8,857 bases of DNA from contig JAGWZS010000064.1 of assembly GCA_018971905.1 (NCBI GenBank), positions 1-8,857 of the forward strand, written 5' to 3'. This DNA is from Rhodospirillales bacterium (GTDB lineage: Bacteria > Pseudomonadota > Alphaproteobacteria > Acetobacterales > Acetobacteraceae). The notes under the pieces are model-generated. The model was given only the letters and a program-made list of their open reading frames with translations, was not told the DNA's origin and made no database searches. Positions within the stretch are counted from its first letter, which is position 1. Every line of letters begins with the position of its first letter. Of the stretch, positions 7,845 to 8,857 are shown piece after piece. Both the position numbers and the translations under genes were made by a program.

Positions 7845-8857
7845 ATTTCACCACCTCCCGCATCGGCACCAGATTATCCATGAACCTTTCAGCACAAGCC
7901 CGCCAGGAGAATTGCTCCGCATAGGGTCGGCAACGCGCGCGGTCCACGTCCAGAGCCTTCAGGCAGGCGCTGCGTAAATCCTCATCCAGCGCGCCCACGG
8001 GCAGCGGCGCCCCGCCCAGAATATCCTTCGGACCCGTAACCGGGTAAGCCGCCACCGGCAAACCGCAGGCTAGCGCCTCCAGCACCACCAGCCCGAACGT
8101 ATCAGTGCGGGATGGAAACACAAATACATCTGCCCCCGCATAGGCTTTTGCCAAATCCGCGCCATGGCGCGCACCGGCAAAATGTGCCGCGGGAAATTCT
8201 TTTTCCAGCGCCTTGCGCTGCGGCCCATCACCCACCACCAGCTTGGAGCCTGGCAGATTGAGCGACAGAAAAGCACGCAGGTTTTTCTCCACCGCCACCC
8301 GGCCCACATAGGCAAAGATCGGGCGTGGCAAATCCCACGCCTCACGCGGCTCGGGGTGGAATGTATCCAAATCCACCCCGCGCGACCAGGGGCGAATATT
8401 GTTAAACCCCCGCCCCGCGAGTTCTTCGCGCAAGGAGTGCGTGGCCACCATCACGCCTGCGCTGGCATTATGGAAATGCCGCAGCCAGGCATAGGTGAGG
8501 CGGGCCGGAATGCGTGTGCGGGCCTGAATATATTCCGCAAAGCGCGTGTGAAACGCGGTGGTGAACTGCACCTTATGCCGCGTCGCATAGGCCCGCGCTG
8601 CCAGGCCCAGCGGCCCTTCGGTTGCCACATGTAGCGCATCGGGCTTGAACTCTTCGATGACCCTTGCCAGCTTGCGGCCGGGAAACAGCGCCAGCTTTAT
8701 CTCAGGGTAAGAAGGGGCTGGCATGGCGTTGAACCTGTCCGGCCCCACCACCTCCACAATTTTGCCCATGGCGCGCATCTCGGCGGTAATGGTGCGCAGG
8801 GTTCTCACCACGCCGTTCACCTGCGGTTCCCAGGCATCGGTAATGATGAGAATGCGC
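7843..8857 (-). CDS. Family 4 (GT-B fold) glycosyltransferase, 5' end at window edge
   Basis: This encodes a retaining GT-B glycosyltransferase of the GT4 family. Reading backwards from the edge, the frame gives RILIITDAWEPQVNGVVRTL, the usual N-terminus of this family. The last window base supplies a G consistent with an initiator ATG mostly outside, so the protein is probably 338 aa. A GTG at 8820 is an internal valine, not the start. Numbered from the inferred Met: AFHTRF with H104, the donor-domain start YVGRVAVEKN (184-193), VGDGP (209-213), and SRTDTFGLVVLEALACG with D253 and E261. The last is the EX7E nucleotide-sugar motif with Asp in the first position. It then reads YPVTGPKDIL. Relatives include GDP-mannose-dependent mannosyltransferases and sulfoquinovosyl or glycolipid glycosyltransferases. 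Donor and acceptor cannot be assigned here. It is probably cytoplasmic or membrane-associated and involved in lipid or polysaccharide synthesis. It is convergent with sucB. Confidence 0.85.
   Translation of the reverse strand, partial: RILIITDAWEPQVNGVVRTLRTITAEMRAMGKIVEVVGPDRFNAMPAPSYPEIKLALFPGRKLARVIEEFKPDALHVATEGPLGLAARAYATRHKVQFTTAFHTRFAEYIQARTRIPARLTYAWLRHFHNASAGVMVATHSLREELAGRGFNNIRPWSRGVDLDTFHPEPREAWDLPRPIFAYVGRVAVEKNLRAFLSLNLPGSKLVVGDGPQRKALEKEFPAAHFAGARHGADLAKAYAGADVFVFPSRTDTFGLVVLEALACGLPVAAYPVTGPKDILGGAPLPVGALDEDLRSACLKALDVDRARCRPYAEQFSWRACAERFMDNLVPMREVVK

Overview
The window is about 8.9 kb of GC-rich bacterial chromosome carrying a core-metabolism locus. The protein families, the gene order and the codon use suggest an alphaproteobacterium, possibly an acidophilic member of the Acetobacteraceae or Rhodospirillales. 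The genus is inference, since no rRNA or other typing marker is present. I found no CRISPR array, transposon, tRNA, rRNA or sign of a novel defence or mobile system. This is a well-conserved TCA-cycle neighbourhood.

Layout from left to right: (i) a ZapE/AFG1-type ATPase gene (98-1246, +). (ii) A 190-bp gap with several short dyad symmetries. (iii) sucC and sucD (1437-3508, +), which overlap by one base at TAATG and encode the two subunits of succinyl-CoA synthetase. They end in a very strong intrinsic terminator (3514-3546). (iv) A leader of about 165 bp, then sucA and sucB (3712-7815, +), the E1 and E2 components of the 2-oxoglutarate dehydrogenase complex, 33 nt apart. (v) A GAAA-loop hairpin (7821-7844) that can terminate transcription in both directions. 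(vi) A convergent family-4 (GT-B fold) glycosyltransferase gene on the minus strand (7843-8857). Its start codon is cut by the right edge, with apparently only the final G of ATG inside the window.

The suc genes work together. SucA and SucB, with an E3 dihydrolipoamide dehydrogenase that is not in this window, convert 2-oxoglutarate to succinyl-CoA, CO2 and NADH. SucCD then converts succinyl-CoA to succinate while making ATP or GTP. All active-site motifs I checked are intact. Relative to the mdh-sucCD-sucAB(-lpd) order known from many Alphaproteobacteria, mdh is absent between zapE and sucC and lpd is absent directly after sucB. The strong terminator after sucD implies that sucAB has its own promoter or is expressed at a different level. 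The glycosyltransferase is unrelated in function and probably belongs to an envelope or glycolipid cluster extending to the right.
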